NCBI GenBank assembly: GCA_963824225.1
Contig: CAWGOF010000002.1
Span: 310,001-374,000, forward strand
Length of the DNA: 64,000 nt
Direction of reading: 5' to 3'
Source: CAWGOF01 sp963824225
GTDB lineage: Bacteria > Acidobacteriota > Polarisedimenticolia > Polarisedimenticolales > Polarisedimenticolaceae
This document shows positions 34,682 to 44,012 of this stretch, in pieces (the first letter of the stretch is position 1; every line of letters starts with the position of its first letter). Below the pieces are notes generated by a model. It made no database searches. It was not told the origin of the DNA and worked only from the letters and a program-made list of their open reading frames with translations. The position numbers and the translations under genes are program-made.

Positions 34682-36112
34682 TCAGCCGCGCACGGGCAGC
34701 CGGAGCATCGCGCGGAGCCCGCGCTCCGGCAGGTTCTCGAGCCGCACCTCGCCACCGTGGAGCGTCGCGACCTCCCGGACCAGGTTGAGCCCGAGCCCGG
34801 TGCTCTTCTTCCCCGTGTCGGGCCGCTCGAGCGAGAAGAACTTGTCGAACACCCGGTCGAGCGCGTACTCCGGGATCCCTCGTCCCTGATCCTCGACCGC
34901 CAGCTCGACGCGCTCGCCCGCCCGCCGCGTACGGATCGCGATCCGCCCGCCCGCCGGGCTGAAGTCGATCGCGTTCTGCAGCAGGTTGGCGATCGCCTGG
35001 TGCAGGAGGAACGCGTCACCGCGCAACGTGACGCTCTCGTCGAGATCGAGCGTCAGCTCGAGCGCCTTGCGCGCGACGAGCGGCTCCTTGCTCTCGACCA
35101 TCGTGCGCACGAGCGGGGCGAGCGGAACCGCGACCGCGTCGAGGGCGCGCCGCGTCTCGAGCTCGGACAGCGCGAGCATGCGCTCGACGAGGTCGTGGAT
35201 CCGCTGGGCCTCGTTGCGGACGTTCGACAGCAGCCGCTCGCGCCGGGCCTGCGGCAGGTCGTCGGACAGCAGCTCCGCGGCGCCGCGGATCGCCGACACC
35301 GGGCTCTTGATCTCGTGGGTCAGGGTCTGGACGTACTGCTCGACGTATTTCTTGCCTTCGAGCGACTCGCGCATCCGCTCGAACGCCCGTCCCATCTGAC
35401 GCAGCTCCGTCGGCGCGAGCCGCGGGAAGGCGACGCGCTTCCCTTCGCGCACGTCGTGGGCATAGCGCGTCAGTCGGCCGATCTGCCGCGAGACCCACAG
35501 CGACAGCCCGAGCCCGAGCAACAGCGCCGCGGCGCCCGAGGCTGCGCCGACACCGAAGACGCGGGGCTTCGCCGCGCGGAGGAACGAGTTGATGCTCGTC
35601 ACGGGCTCGACGACGGTCAGCACTCCGATCGTCTGGCCGCGAGCGAGGATCGGCGCCGCGACGTGGAGCATCGTGGATGCCGGGTCGTCCGCAACGCTGC
35701 GCGTCGACCGGGCGCCGTACTCCCCGGCGAGCGTGCGCTTCACGTCGAGCCACTGAGAGTAGTCGGCCCCGACGCTTTCCGGATCCGCCGAGTCGAACAG
35801 CACGCGGCCCGCGCCGTCGGTGACGTAGATCTCCATGTCGACGCGGTCCTTGCGCATGTCGTAGATCTGCGCGCCCACGTCCCGCGCGCGCACGCCGTCG
35901 AAGACGCTCGCCAGCCCGCGCGGATCGAACCGACCGTCCTCCATCTCCCGGCCCACGAGGGCAGCGAGGAGGTTCGCCTGGTCGACGAGCGGCTCCTCGA
36001 CCGCCTCGAGGTACCGCACGCGGAGGCTCGACGCGATCCAAGACATCGGGTAGGAGAAGCACACGGCGAGGATCAGCGCGTTGGCCAGGAACAGGACGGA
36101 GCCGAGCCTCAC
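34682..36112 (-). CDS. creC: CreC-like sensor histidine kinase
   Basis: The 476-residue protein nearly equals E. coli CreC in length. It has an N-terminal membrane helix (MRLGSVLFLANALILAVCFSYP) and a periplasmic sensor domain (about 30-180) with the DMRKDRVDMEIYVTDGAGRVLFDSA segment typical of CreC. A second membrane helix, a HAMP-like linker, the phosphoacceptor H-box (YVQTLTHEIKSPVSAIRGAAELL), an N-box (LLQNAIDFSP) and G-boxes (DQGRGIPEYAL, GLGLNLVREV) follow. The GTG start overlaps the creB stop (GTGA, 36109-36112). It sits downstream of the exosortase and VIT/VWA genes on the same strand, suggesting that it senses the state of that surface system. Confidence 0.85.
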   Translation of the reverse strand: MRLGSVLFLANALILAVCFSYPMSWIASSLRVRYLEAVEEPLVDQANLLAALVGREMEDGRFDPRGLASVFDGVRARDVGAQIYDMRKDRVDMEIYVTDGAGRVLFDSADPESVGADYSQWLDVKRTLAGEYGARSTRSVADDPASTMLHVAAPILARGQTIGVLTVVEPVTSINSFLRAAKPRVFGVGAASGAAALLLGLGLSLWVSRQIGRLTRYAHDVREGKRVAFPRLAPTELRQMGRAFERMRESLEGKKYVEQYVQTLTHEIKSPVSAIRGAAELLSDDLPQARRERLLSNVRNEAQRIHDLVERMLALSELETRRALDAVAVPLAPLVRTMVESKEPLVARKALELTLDLDESVTLRGDAFLLHQAIANLLQNAIDFSPAGGRIAIRTRRAGERVELAVEDQGRGIPEYALDRVFDKFFSLERPDTGKKSTGLGLNLVREVATLHGGEVRLENLPERGLRAMLRLPVRG

Positions 36113-36795
36113 GAGTCGTCCCGCAGCGCGTAGCCCGCTCCGCGGTGCGTGACGATCGGGTCCTCGTCGGGCCGGACCGCACGCAGCTTGGCCCGCAGGT
36201 TCTTCACGTGGGCGTCGACCGCGCGCTCGAGGCTCGTCTCGGGCTGCTCCCATACGAGGTGCATCAGCTGCTCGCGCGAAAACACGTGACCCGGGCGGCG
36301 GATGAACGTGGCCAGGATCTCGTACTCGTACTTGGACAGCTCGAGGACCTGTCCGAGGTACGCGATCCGGCGCTTCGACGCGTCGACCTCGAACGCCCTC
36401 GCCGCAACCGGCCGGGGCCCGTGCGCGTCCGACCGCGCGCGCCGCAGGACCGCCTTGACCCGCGCGACGAGCTCGCGCGGGCTGAACGGCTTCGACACGT
36501 AGTCGTCCGCTCCGATCTCGAGGCCCAGCACGCGATCGATCTCCCCGGTGCGCGCGGTCAACAGCACGACCGGTGTCGGCCCGAGCTGGCGGATCTCCTT
36601 CAGCAGCTCGAGACCGCTGACGTCGGGTAGCCCGATGTCCAGGACGATCAGGTCGATCGGCTCGCTCGCGAGGGTCGGGACGACCGGCTGGCCCGTCGAC
36701 AGGCGGACGGTCGCGAGCCCTTCGGCCTCGAGCGCGAACTGGATCGTGTCGAGGATCGCCGGCTCGTCATCGACGATCAGGATTCTCGGCTTCAC
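36109..36795 (-). CDS. creB: CreB-like response regulator (OmpR family)
   Basis: The 228-residue protein has a receiver domain (ILIVDDEPAILDTIQFALEAEG; phosphoacceptor Asp in LIVLDIGLPDVSGLELL; Lys in YVSKPFSPRELVARV). Its C-terminal winged helix (LSKYEYEILATFIRRPGHVFSREQLMHLVWEQ, THRGAGYALRDD) binds DNA. Several stretches, such as GLEIGADDYVSKPFSPRE and NLRAKLRAVRPDEDPIVTHRG, closely follow E. coli CreB as I recall it. The GTG start lies 28 bases after the exosortase stop. It is translationally coupled to the kinase gene. Confidence 0.87.
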   Translation of the reverse strand: MKPRILIVDDEPAILDTIQFALEAEGLATVRLSTGQPVVPTLASEPIDLIVLDIGLPDVSGLELLKEIRQLGPTPVVLLTARTGEIDRVLGLEIGADDYVSKPFSPRELVARVKAVLRRARSDAHGPRPVAARAFEVDASKRRIAYLGQVLELSKYEYEILATFIRRPGHVFSREQLMHLVWEQPETSLERAVDAHVKNLRAKLRAVRPDEDPIVTHRGAGYALRDDS

Positions 36796-36823
36796 CGTGA
36801 CCCCGTTGTCTGCGAGCGCGATC

Positions 36824-37534
36824 TTACACCGAGGTCCGGCACGACCGGGCGAGCAGCGCGGCCGCCGCCGCGGCCAGCACGACGGGCAGCACGAGCGCGG
36901 CGTGGTCCCGGAACTGCGCCAGGTGCCACGCGCCGCCAGCGAGCGGAACGCCGAGCGCGATCACAGCGTACCAGGCGAAGGGCACGAGGCTCGCGAATCG
37001 ACCGCGGCCGTCGTGGCTCGGCGGCGCGACGCGCGTGACGAGCCGGTCGAACGCACGATGGGCCAGCCACAGGGACAGAAGGTAGATCGCGGTACCGAGG
37101 AGCAGATGGGCCCGCTCGGGGGTGATCCAGGCTCGAGCGCCGCCTTCCGCGCGCAGCTCGATCGCCGCCGAGATGCGCAGCGCGTTCGTCGACACGGCGA
37201 GCCCATAGGCCGCGCCGGCGCTGACCAACACCCACCGGCACTTGGCGCGCCAGCCGGACCAGCGGTCGACGAACGAGTGGAACAGCGTGACGAACGCGAT
37301 GACGAGGAAGTTCACTCCCGCGCAGCTCGGACCGACGATCATCCGCGCGCCGTGGCTCGTCCAGCCGGTGTAGCGCTCGCGCTCGAACGCGACGCCCGTG
37401 AGCTGCTCGACGAGCCAGCACGTCGGCCCGAGGATCCAGCTCAGCTGCTCCGCTCCCGCCCGGTTGTAGAACCACTTGACGGCCCAGGCCACGAGCGGGC
37501 CCAGCATGTGCAGCAGCCGCGAGCCGGAGATCAC
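36824..37534 (-). CDS. xrtK: Exosortase, probably K type (XrtK-like)
   Basis: The 236-residue integral membrane protein has about seven hydrophobic segments. The exosortase catalytic residues are present: Cys71 in GPSCAGVNFL, Arg120 in STNALRISAA and His143 in PERAHLLLG. Exosortases are membrane transpeptidases or proteases that process C-terminal PEP-CTERM-like tails. The small size and the closely linked single cargo resemble exosortase K as I remember the NCBIfam definition; an HMM search is needed to confirm the subtype. The GTG start overlaps the stop of the VIT/VWA gene (GTGA, 37531-37534). That gene's product ends with a processing-type tail, so it is the obvious substrate. Confidence 0.8.
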   Translation of the reverse strand: MISGSRLLHMLGPLVAWAVKWFYNRAGAEQLSWILGPTCWLVEQLTGVAFERERYTGWTSHGARMIVGPSCAGVNFLVIAFVTLFHSFVDRWSGWRAKCRWVLVSAGAAYGLAVSTNALRISAAIELRAEGGARAWITPERAHLLLGTAIYLLSLWLAHRAFDRLVTRVAPPSHDGRGRFASLVPFAWYAVIALGVPLAGGAWHLAQFRDHAALVLPVVLAAAAAALLARSCRTSV

Positions 37535-39533
37535 GTCCGGGCCCAGGAGACGAGAGCGCGCCGGAGCGCACCTAGCGCGAGGGCGAGCGTGGCGATTCCG
37601 AGCACGAGCGAGAGTGCGGGCTCGGACCCTGCCGCATAGCTTCCCCCGACGGCGAGGTGCGAAACGCCCCGGGGCATGGGCGACGGCTGGTCGACGTCCC
37701 GGCCCGCGCCACCGGGGTTCCGGACCTGCTCGAGCACCGCGACGAACGACGTGTACGGCGTGAGCAGCGAGTAGTTCAGCCCGAGCGACGTGACCTGCTC
37801 GACGGTGTCCGCACCGGCCGGGCCCAGCGGGAAGTCGGCGAGCCGCGAGATGCGTGACCGGGCCCACAGGCGCGGCAACGCGGCATGCTCCTCGCCGGCC
37901 GTCGCGTCCTCCACGTGGAGCGTGCGCGCGTAGGGCCCCGCACCCGCGCGCCCGGTGAGCACGATGTCGCCCACCGCGTCGCCGCGCCACTTCCCGAACA
38001 CGACGACCGGACGCTCGGCCAGCACATCGGGCACCGTCTGCGGCTCGACGTCGTACACGTCGAAGCCGTGGTACGTCACGTCGATTCCGCTGAGCACCGG
38101 CGACTCGATGTACCGCCGGAAGCGTGCCGCGGCTTCCGGCGCGTCCTCCGGCCGCAGGACGACGAACGGCTCGCCCTGCCCGGCCCGGGCCAAGCCCTCG
38201 ATGAGGTAGCGGTTGACGCTCGAGCCGATCCCGAAGCTGAAGAAGCTCGTCCCCTGGAGGTTCTGGCGCACGAGCTCGAACGCTTCGCTCTCGGCCGCGA
38301 CGAAGCCGTCGGTCACGATCGCGACCGTCCGCGCGAACCCCTCGGCCCGCGGCAGGCGGATCGTCTGGTCGAGCGCGGCCCGGAGCTCCGTGGCTCCCCC
38401 GCCGCGCTGCCCATCGATCATCCGGATCGCCGCCTCGACGTTCTCCCGCGTCGCCGGAACCGAGGCCGGGGCCATCGTGCTCGAGCCGCCGGCGAACAAG
38501 ACGACGTTGAACCGGTCGATGTCGCGCAGATCGCCGATCAGATCGGCCAGGAGCGTTTTCGCGGTGCGCAGCGGGAAGCCGTCCATCGAGCCCGACACGT
38601 CGAGCACGAACACGAATTCGCGCGGCGGAACGTCGCTTGCGCGCACGATCTCGGGCGGCTGGACCATCAGCAGGAAGAAGCTCTCGTTCGCGCCGCGGTA
38701 CAGCAGGAGCCCGCTCTGGATCTCCTGGCCCGCGAGCCGGTACTCGAGGGCGAAGTCGCGGTCCGAGGCGAGCTCTGGCCGATCGATCGTGTGGATGCGG
38801 GCGAGGGACGGACCGTCCCACGAGACCTCAACCTCGTGCGACAGACAACGCACATCGGCCAGCGGAAGCCCAGCCGACACGTTGACGCGGATCTCGAGGC
38901 CCGGGGCGGTCGTCGAGCCGGGCTCGAGAAACGGGCTCGCGATCCAGCGCTCGGTCGGAGAGACGCTCGCCTCGGCTCGGCCGTCGTAGCGCGGAGCCAC
39001 GACCGCCGGGTAGACGAAGGCGTACGTGCGGTCCGTGGGGACGAGCAACTCGGTGTAGCGCAGCTCGACCTCGACCTCGCCTGCGGCAGGATGTTCGACA
39101 CGCTCATCGTGAACACGTTGGGTCGCTGTTGTTCGAGGAGCGAGGCGGTCTTGCCCGCGGCCTTCGCGTGCTCGAACTCCGCGCGGGCCTGCTGACGCTC
39201 GGCGATCCGGGCCACGACGGCTTGATCACCGACGCGGATCGTCAACCCGTGGACCGCGGCGCGCGTCGAGGCCGGGAACACGTAGCGAGCGTGGATCGGA
39301 TCCAGTCCGACGTTGACGTACGTCTGCACGACGCGGACGTCGGCGATCACGCCGCTGACGTTCGCCGTGACGGATGTCGAGCGCAGGGGAAACGCCTCGG
39401 CCGCCTCCGGGCTCGTGACGACGAAGTACGGCGAGAGCGTCTTTTCCGGCGGGGCCTGGGCCAGCGCCGGCACGCACGGGAGTAGAAGTGACAGGAAGAA
39501 AAAGTACGACGCGAGGCGCTTCCAGGGTGTCAT
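37531..39533 (-). CDS. VIT and von Willebrand A domain surface protein with exosortase-type C-terminal tail; reading frame broken once
   Basis: Two overlapping frames join to make one protein of about 668 residues. The first (39533 to about 39085) gives a signal peptide (MTPWKRLASYFFFLSLLLPCVPALAQ) and most of a VIT domain (TAAVHGLTI-type repeats, RAEFEHAKAAGKTASLLEQQRPNVF). The second, from about 39085 to 37531, continues with VELRYTELLVPTDRTYAFVYP and a VWA domain with the metal site DVSGSMDG. The C-terminus is SEP, about 17 hydrophobic residues, then RR, a PEP-CTERM-like sorting tail. One missing base in the CCGCA context near 39084-39087 separates the frames; restoring it gives NILPAGEVEVELRYTE, the family consensus. 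Either an assembly error or a true mutation explains this. It should be exported and processed by the exosortase. Confidence 0.75.
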
Positions 39534-39629
39534 CGCAGCCCTCCTGAGGCTGACGATGACGGTATCGGCCGCCGATGTGCGGCGTGCGAGCGGTGCGCGC
39601 GAACTCCGTGAATTCTCGGCGCGGTGGGG

Positions 39630-40253
39630 CTAGGCTTGCTCGATGCGCTCGCCGCACCCCGGGCAGGTCAGCGCGGTGATCGGGACGTTCTCGGGATCGG
39701 CGAACAGCTCGTCGATCGTCTGCCAGCGTCCGGCTTCGTCGCGGATGCGCTTGCACCACGAGCAGATTGCCAGCGGATCCCTGCGCACGGGGGCGCCGGC
39801 TTGCTCGCGGCTGTCGAGCAGCAGCCGGCGGACGTACGTCAGGCTGCGCTCGACCTGGCCCAAGAGGTGCTGGCGCTCGACCGCGTGGCGGATCGAGCGC
39901 GCCAGCAGCTCGTCGTCGAACTTCCCCTTGACCAGGTAGTCCTGCGCGCCGAGGCGCACCGCGTCGAGCGCCGAGGACTCGTCGTCGAGACCGCTCAGCA
40001 CCACGACCGGGACGAGCCTGTGCCGCGCATGCAGCGTGGTGAACGTCGCCAGACCCTGACTGTCCGGAAGGCCGAGGTCGAGCAACACCGCGTCGTGCTC
40101 CCCGGCCGACAGCGCCTGGAGCGCGTCGGACAGCTTCGTCGCCTCGGTGACCTCGAACCGGATCGCGAGCGTCGAGCCCAGCGCAGACCGCGCGCGCCAC
40201 AGGTCGGCCGCATTGTCTTCGACCACCAGGACCCGCAGCAGCGCCTCAGTCAT
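39630..40253 (-). CDS. Response regulator with C-terminal paired CxxC domain
   Basis: The 207-residue protein has a receiver domain (LRVLVVEDNAADLWRARSAL; Asp in DAVLLDLGLPDSQGLATF; Lys in YLVKGKFDDELL) and a helical linker. It ends with a domain holding CSWCKRI and CPGCGERI pairs around DEAGRWQTIDELF, a pattern seen at the ends of many bacterial signalling proteins and probably zinc-binding. There is no DNA-binding domain, so it may act through protein contacts. It follows the MASE1 kinase gene by 26 bases and is its likely partner. Confidence 0.83.
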   Translation of the reverse strand: MTEALLRVLVVEDNAADLWRARSALGSTLAIRFEVTEATKLSDALQALSAGEHDAVLLDLGLPDSQGLATFTTLHARHRLVPVVVLSGLDDESSALDAVRLGAQDYLVKGKFDDELLARSIRHAVERQHLLGQVERSLTYVRRLLLDSREQAGAPVRRDPLAICSWCKRIRDEAGRWQTIDELFADPENVPITALTCPGCGERIEQA

Positions 40254-40279
40254 CGGCCATCGAGCCTACCATACGCCGT

Positions 40280-42439
40280 TCATGCTCGCGTCCGTGGAAC
40301 ACCGGGCACCGTGAAGTAGAACGTGCTGCCCAGGCCCGGCGCGGACTCGACCCACATGCGCCCACCGTGGCGCTCGACGATCTTGCGGCAGATCGCCAGC
40401 CCGACCCCGGTTCCCGGATACTCCTCGCGCCGGTGCAGCCGCTGGAAGATGCCGAAGATCCGCTCCGTCTGGCGCGCATCGATGCCGATCCCGTTGTCCC
40501 GGATCGAGAACACCCACTCGGAGTCGCGTTCTTGGGCCTCGACGTGCACTTCGAGCGGCCCGCCCGGGTGCCGGAACTTGATCGCGTTCCCCACGAGGTT
40601 CTGAAACAGCTGCACCATCTGCACTTCGTCGGCCGGGACGGTGGGGAGCGGCTCGCGCGTGATGCGCGCCGTGCTCGTCGAGATCGCCGCCGCGAGGTTC
40701 TCGACGGCGTGGTCGAGCGCTACATCCATCCGCACGAGCATCATCGTCCGCGGACGCGCCTCCACACGGGAGTAGGTCAGGAGCCCTTGCAGGAGCTGAC
40801 GCATCCAGGACGCGCCGTCGACGATGAACCCGAGGAGCTTGTCCGCGTCGGCGTCCAAGCGGCCGCCCGCGCGCTGGGCCAGCATCTCGGCGTAGCTGCC
40901 GACCGTGCGCAGCGGCTCCTGCAGGTCGTGGCCCACGGCGTAGTAGAACTGCCGCAACGCCTCGTGCGAGCGCTCGAGCTCGGCCGTTCGCTCGCTGACT
41001 CGGTGCTCGAGCTCGAGGTTCATGCGCCGGATCTTCAGCTCCACGTCCTTGCGCTCGGTGATGTCGCGGATCGCGGCCATGACGAGCAGCTCCTGGCCCG
41101 CCGGCACCGGGCTGAGGCTGATCTCGACCGGGAACTCCGTTCCATCGCGCCGCACGGCGTGGAGCTCGAGACCGGCCCCCATCGGCCGCGCGTGGGGATC
41201 GACCGCGAATGCACGGCGATGGTCGACATGCTGGGCGCGCGCGCGGTCCGGGACGAGGATCTCGACCGGCTGGCCGATCAGCTCGTCACGGTGGAAGCCG
41301 AACACCGTCTCGGCCCGCGCGGTGGCCTGGACGATCGTCCCGCACGCGTTGACGATGACCATCGCGTCGGGGGCGCCTTCGAGAAGCGCACGCCAGCGCA
41401 GCTCGGACTCGCGCAGCTCGCGCTCCGCGCGCCGCCGCTCGCCGACCTCGTGCTCCAGCGCTTCGATCGCGCGGGTCAACGACGACGTTCGCTCGCGGAC
41501 CCGTTCCTCGAGATCGCCTCGCGCCGCACGCAGCTCGCTCTCGACGCGCTGGCGCTGGGCCACGAGCGCCGCGGCGACGAGACCGAGCACCGACAGGAGC
41601 CCCGAGAACGCCTGCATCTCGAGCAGCGACTCGTTCGGCGACGGGCGCACGAACGGACCGAGCCCGTCGATCGTGCCCCACGCGGCCACGATCGCGATCA
41701 GGCAGTTCGTCGCCGCGGCCTCGCGCGGCCCGAAGCGGAACGCGGCCCACAGCGGGAACGGGATGCACAGGAACGCGAGCGGCACGACGCCACGGAACAC
41801 GAGGAGCGCCGTGGCCAGGAGGCCGACGAGCAGCGCCGCGAGCTCCGCGATCCCGACCCGGTCGAGCCGCGGCCACGGCTCGACGGCCGCGAGGACGAGC
41901 AGCGGAGCCACGATCAGCGCGCCCATCGCATTCCCGAGCCACCAGGTGGTCCAGATCGCGTCGAAGTCGCGCCACGGCGCGAACCCGCCGAGCGCCAGGC
42001 TGGTCACGCCGATCGTCGCGCTGAGGGTCGGCGCGACGCCCGCGGCGAGAACCAGGAACCGGAGGATGTCGGACGGCAGCTCGAACGCGCGCACGCCGTG
42101 GGCGAACTTCCGGACGAGCAGCGCTCCGGCGACGCCCTCGAGCGTGTTGCCCGTGGCGACGGCCAAGGACGTCGCGACCGATCCCGCGGTGGTCCAGTTG
42201 ACCAGGAACGCCCCGAGGAAGATCGCCGGCCACGGCCGGTAGCCCAGCAGCAGGAACGTCGCGAGAGCGATCCCGGTGGGCGGCCAGACGGGCGTAGCGC
42301 TGACGTGAACCACCGCGAGGGTCAGACCGGCCTTGCCGGCGGCGAAGTACACCGTCGCGATGACCGCCAGGACGGCGATGCGGCTCGCGGGCGCGCGCGA
42401 AAGCTCGAGCGCCGAGCCGCGAGGTGCGGCCTGGTCCAC
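40280..42439 (-). CDS. Membrane histidine kinase with MASE1 and PAS domains
   Basis: The 719-residue protein has an N-terminal MASE1 sensor (about residues 20-305) of about eight membrane helices with the hallmark VWPPTGIALATFLLLGYRPWPAIFLG. A coiled-coil follows, then a PAS domain (about 345-460, LEGAPDAMVIVNACGTIVQA) and a phytochrome-type kinase core (YAVGHDLQEPLRTVGSYAEMLA; LFQNLVGNAIKFRHPG; GTGVGLAICRKIVERHGG). The GTG start has GGGGGGAA before it. A candidate minus-strand promoter, TTGACA (42497-42502) and TAGTCT (42473-42478) with an 18-base spacer, lies upstream. Ligands of MASE1 domains are mostly unknown. Confidence 0.87.
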   Translation of the reverse strand: MDQAAPRGSALELSRAPASRIAVLAVIATVYFAAGKAGLTLAVVHVSATPVWPPTGIALATFLLLGYRPWPAIFLGAFLVNWTTAGSVATSLAVATGNTLEGVAGALLVRKFAHGVRAFELPSDILRFLVLAAGVAPTLSATIGVTSLALGGFAPWRDFDAIWTTWWLGNAMGALIVAPLLVLAAVEPWPRLDRVGIAELAALLVGLLATALLVFRGVVPLAFLCIPFPLWAAFRFGPREAAATNCLIAIVAAWGTIDGLGPFVRPSPNESLLEMQAFSGLLSVLGLVAAALVAQRQRVESELRAARGDLEERVRERTSSLTRAIEALEHEVGERRRAERELRESELRWRALLEGAPDAMVIVNACGTIVQATARAETVFGFHRDELIGQPVEILVPDRARAQHVDHRRAFAVDPHARPMGAGLELHAVRRDGTEFPVEISLSPVPAGQELLVMAAIRDITERKDVELKIRRMNLELEHRVSERTAELERSHEALRQFYYAVGHDLQEPLRTVGSYAEMLAQRAGGRLDADADKLLGFIVDGASWMRQLLQGLLTYSRVEARPRTMMLVRMDVALDHAVENLAAAISTSTARITREPLPTVPADEVQMVQLFQNLVGNAIKFRHPGGPLEVHVEAQERDSEWVFSIRDNGIGIDARQTERIFGIFQRLHRREEYPGTGVGLAICRKIVERHGGRMWVESAPGLGSTFYFTVPGVPRTRA

Positions 42440-42538
42440 GCGTTCCCCCCGTGTCGGAATCGACCGGGGCTGAGACTACGATCCCCGCGCGCGGCGTGTC
42501 AAACCGCTCGTGTATCATCGCCCGGCACGGAGGGCGAT

Positions 42539-43969
42539 ATGCCGAACATCTCCATCAAGACGCTCGACGGGAAGACGCTTCCCCTCTCGGCCGAGGCCAC
42601 CGACGCCCTGCGCAACGGACTGCGCGGTCCGCTGTGTCTTCCGGGCGACGCGGGTTACGACGAGGCGCGCACGCTGTGGAACGCGATGTTCGACAAGCGC
42701 CCGGCGGCGATCGTGCGCGCACTCGGTGCGAGTGACGTGCGCGAGACCGTCCGCCTCGCGTCCGAGCACCGCTTGCTCCTCGCGGTCCGGGGCGGCGGGC
42801 ACAACATCGCCGGCAACGCCGTGAGCGACGGCGGCCTGATGCTCGACCTGTCCCTCATGCGCTCGGTTCGTGTCGACCCCCAAGCACGCACCGTGCGCGT
42901 CGAGCCCGGAGCGCGGCTCGGCGACCTGGACAAGGAAGCGCAGGCGTTCGGCCTCGCCACCCCGGTGGGCATCAACTCGACGACCGGCGTCGCCGGGCTG
43001 ACCCTCGGCGGAGGCTTCGGCTGGATCAGTCGCAAGCACGGCTTGACCATCGACAACTTGATCTCGGCCGACGTCGTGACCGCCGCCGGAGATCTGCTGC
43101 GGGCGAGCGCGTCCGAGAACGCGGACCTGTTCTGGGCCCTGCGGGGCGGCGGTGGCAACTTCGGCGTCGTGACGTCGTTCGAGCTCAAGCTCCATTCGGT
43201 CGGACCGCAGGTCATCGCCGGGCTGATCGTCCACCCGTTCGCCCAGGCCAGGCAGGTCCTCTCGGCGTACCGCCGCGCGGTGGCCGAGGCACCCGACGAG
43301 ATGTGCTGCTGGGTCGTGATGCGCAAGGCCCCGCCGCTGCCGTTCCTGCCGGCCGAGGTCCACGGCACGGAGGTCGTCGTCTTCGCGCTGTGCCACGCCG
43401 GGGACCTCGCCGCGGGCGAGAAGGCCGCGGCGCCGTTCCGGGCGATCGGGCAGCCGATCGCCGACGTCGTGGGCCCGCATCCATTCGCCGGCTGGCAGAT
43501 GGCGTTCGATCCGCTGTTGACCCCCGGCGAGCGCAACTACTGGAAGTCGCACGATTTCGTCGAGCTGGGCGACGGCGCGGTCGAGGTTCTTCTCGACGCC
43601 GTCGAGCGCTTGCCATCGCCGCAGTGCGAGATCTTCATCGGACAGCTCGGTGGGGCGATCAATCGCGTCGCCCGGGATGCCACGGCGTACCCGCACCGGG
43701 ACGCGAACTTCGTCGTCAACGTGCACACGCGCTGGAGCGATCCGGCCGAGGACGAGCCGTGCATCGCCTGGGCCCGTGGGCTCTACGAAGCGGCGGCGCC
43801 GTTCGCGACCGGAGGCGTGTACGTCAACTTCATGCCCGCCGACGAGGCGCAGCGCGTCCGCAAGGGGGCCTACGGTCCGAACTACGAGCGCCTGGCGCAG
43901 ATCAAAACCCAGTACGATCCGCAGAACCTGTTCCGGCTGAACCAGAACATTCCGCCCGCGGCGCGCTGA
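42539..43969 (+). CDS. FAD-binding (berberine-bridge type) oxidoreductase
   Basis: The 476-residue protein has a PP-loop FAD domain (VRGGGHNIAGNAVSDGGLMLDLS) whose His is the usual covalent flavin site. TGVAGLTLGGGFGWISRKHGLTIDN follows, and a BBE C-terminal signature (YGPNYERLAQIKTQYDPQNLFRLNQNI) ends the protein. Many relatives bind FAD through both His and a Cys in the 'GL.CDN' motif. Here that position is Ile, so only single covalent attachment is expected. No signal peptide is present, suggesting a cytosolic location. Substrates in this family are often sugars or alkaloid-like alcohols; none can be inferred here. ATG 42539 follows GGAGGGCG; TATCAT at 42513-42518 may be a -10 box. Confidence 0.85.
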   Translation: MPNISIKTLDGKTLPLSAEATDALRNGLRGPLCLPGDAGYDEARTLWNAMFDKRPAAIVRALGASDVRETVRLASEHRLLLAVRGGGHNIAGNAVSDGGLMLDLSLMRSVRVDPQARTVRVEPGARLGDLDKEAQAFGLATPVGINSTTGVAGLTLGGGFGWISRKHGLTIDNLISADVVTAAGDLLRASASENADLFWALRGGGGNFGVVTSFELKLHSVGPQVIAGLIVHPFAQARQVLSAYRRAVAEAPDEMCCWVVMRKAPPLPFLPAEVHGTEVVVFALCHAGDLAAGEKAAAPFRAIGQPIADVVGPHPFAGWQMAFDPLLTPGERNYWKSHDFVELGDGAVEVLLDAVERLPSPQCEIFIGQLGGAINRVARDATAYPHRDANFVVNVHTRWSDPAEDEPCIAWARGLYEAAAPFATGGVYVNFMPADEAQRVRKGAYGPNYERLAQIKTQYDPQNLFRLNQNIPPAAR

Positions 43970-44012
43970 CGCGTTTGGCAACCCAGGATCCGCACGGCAT
44001 CATGTTCGGGAG

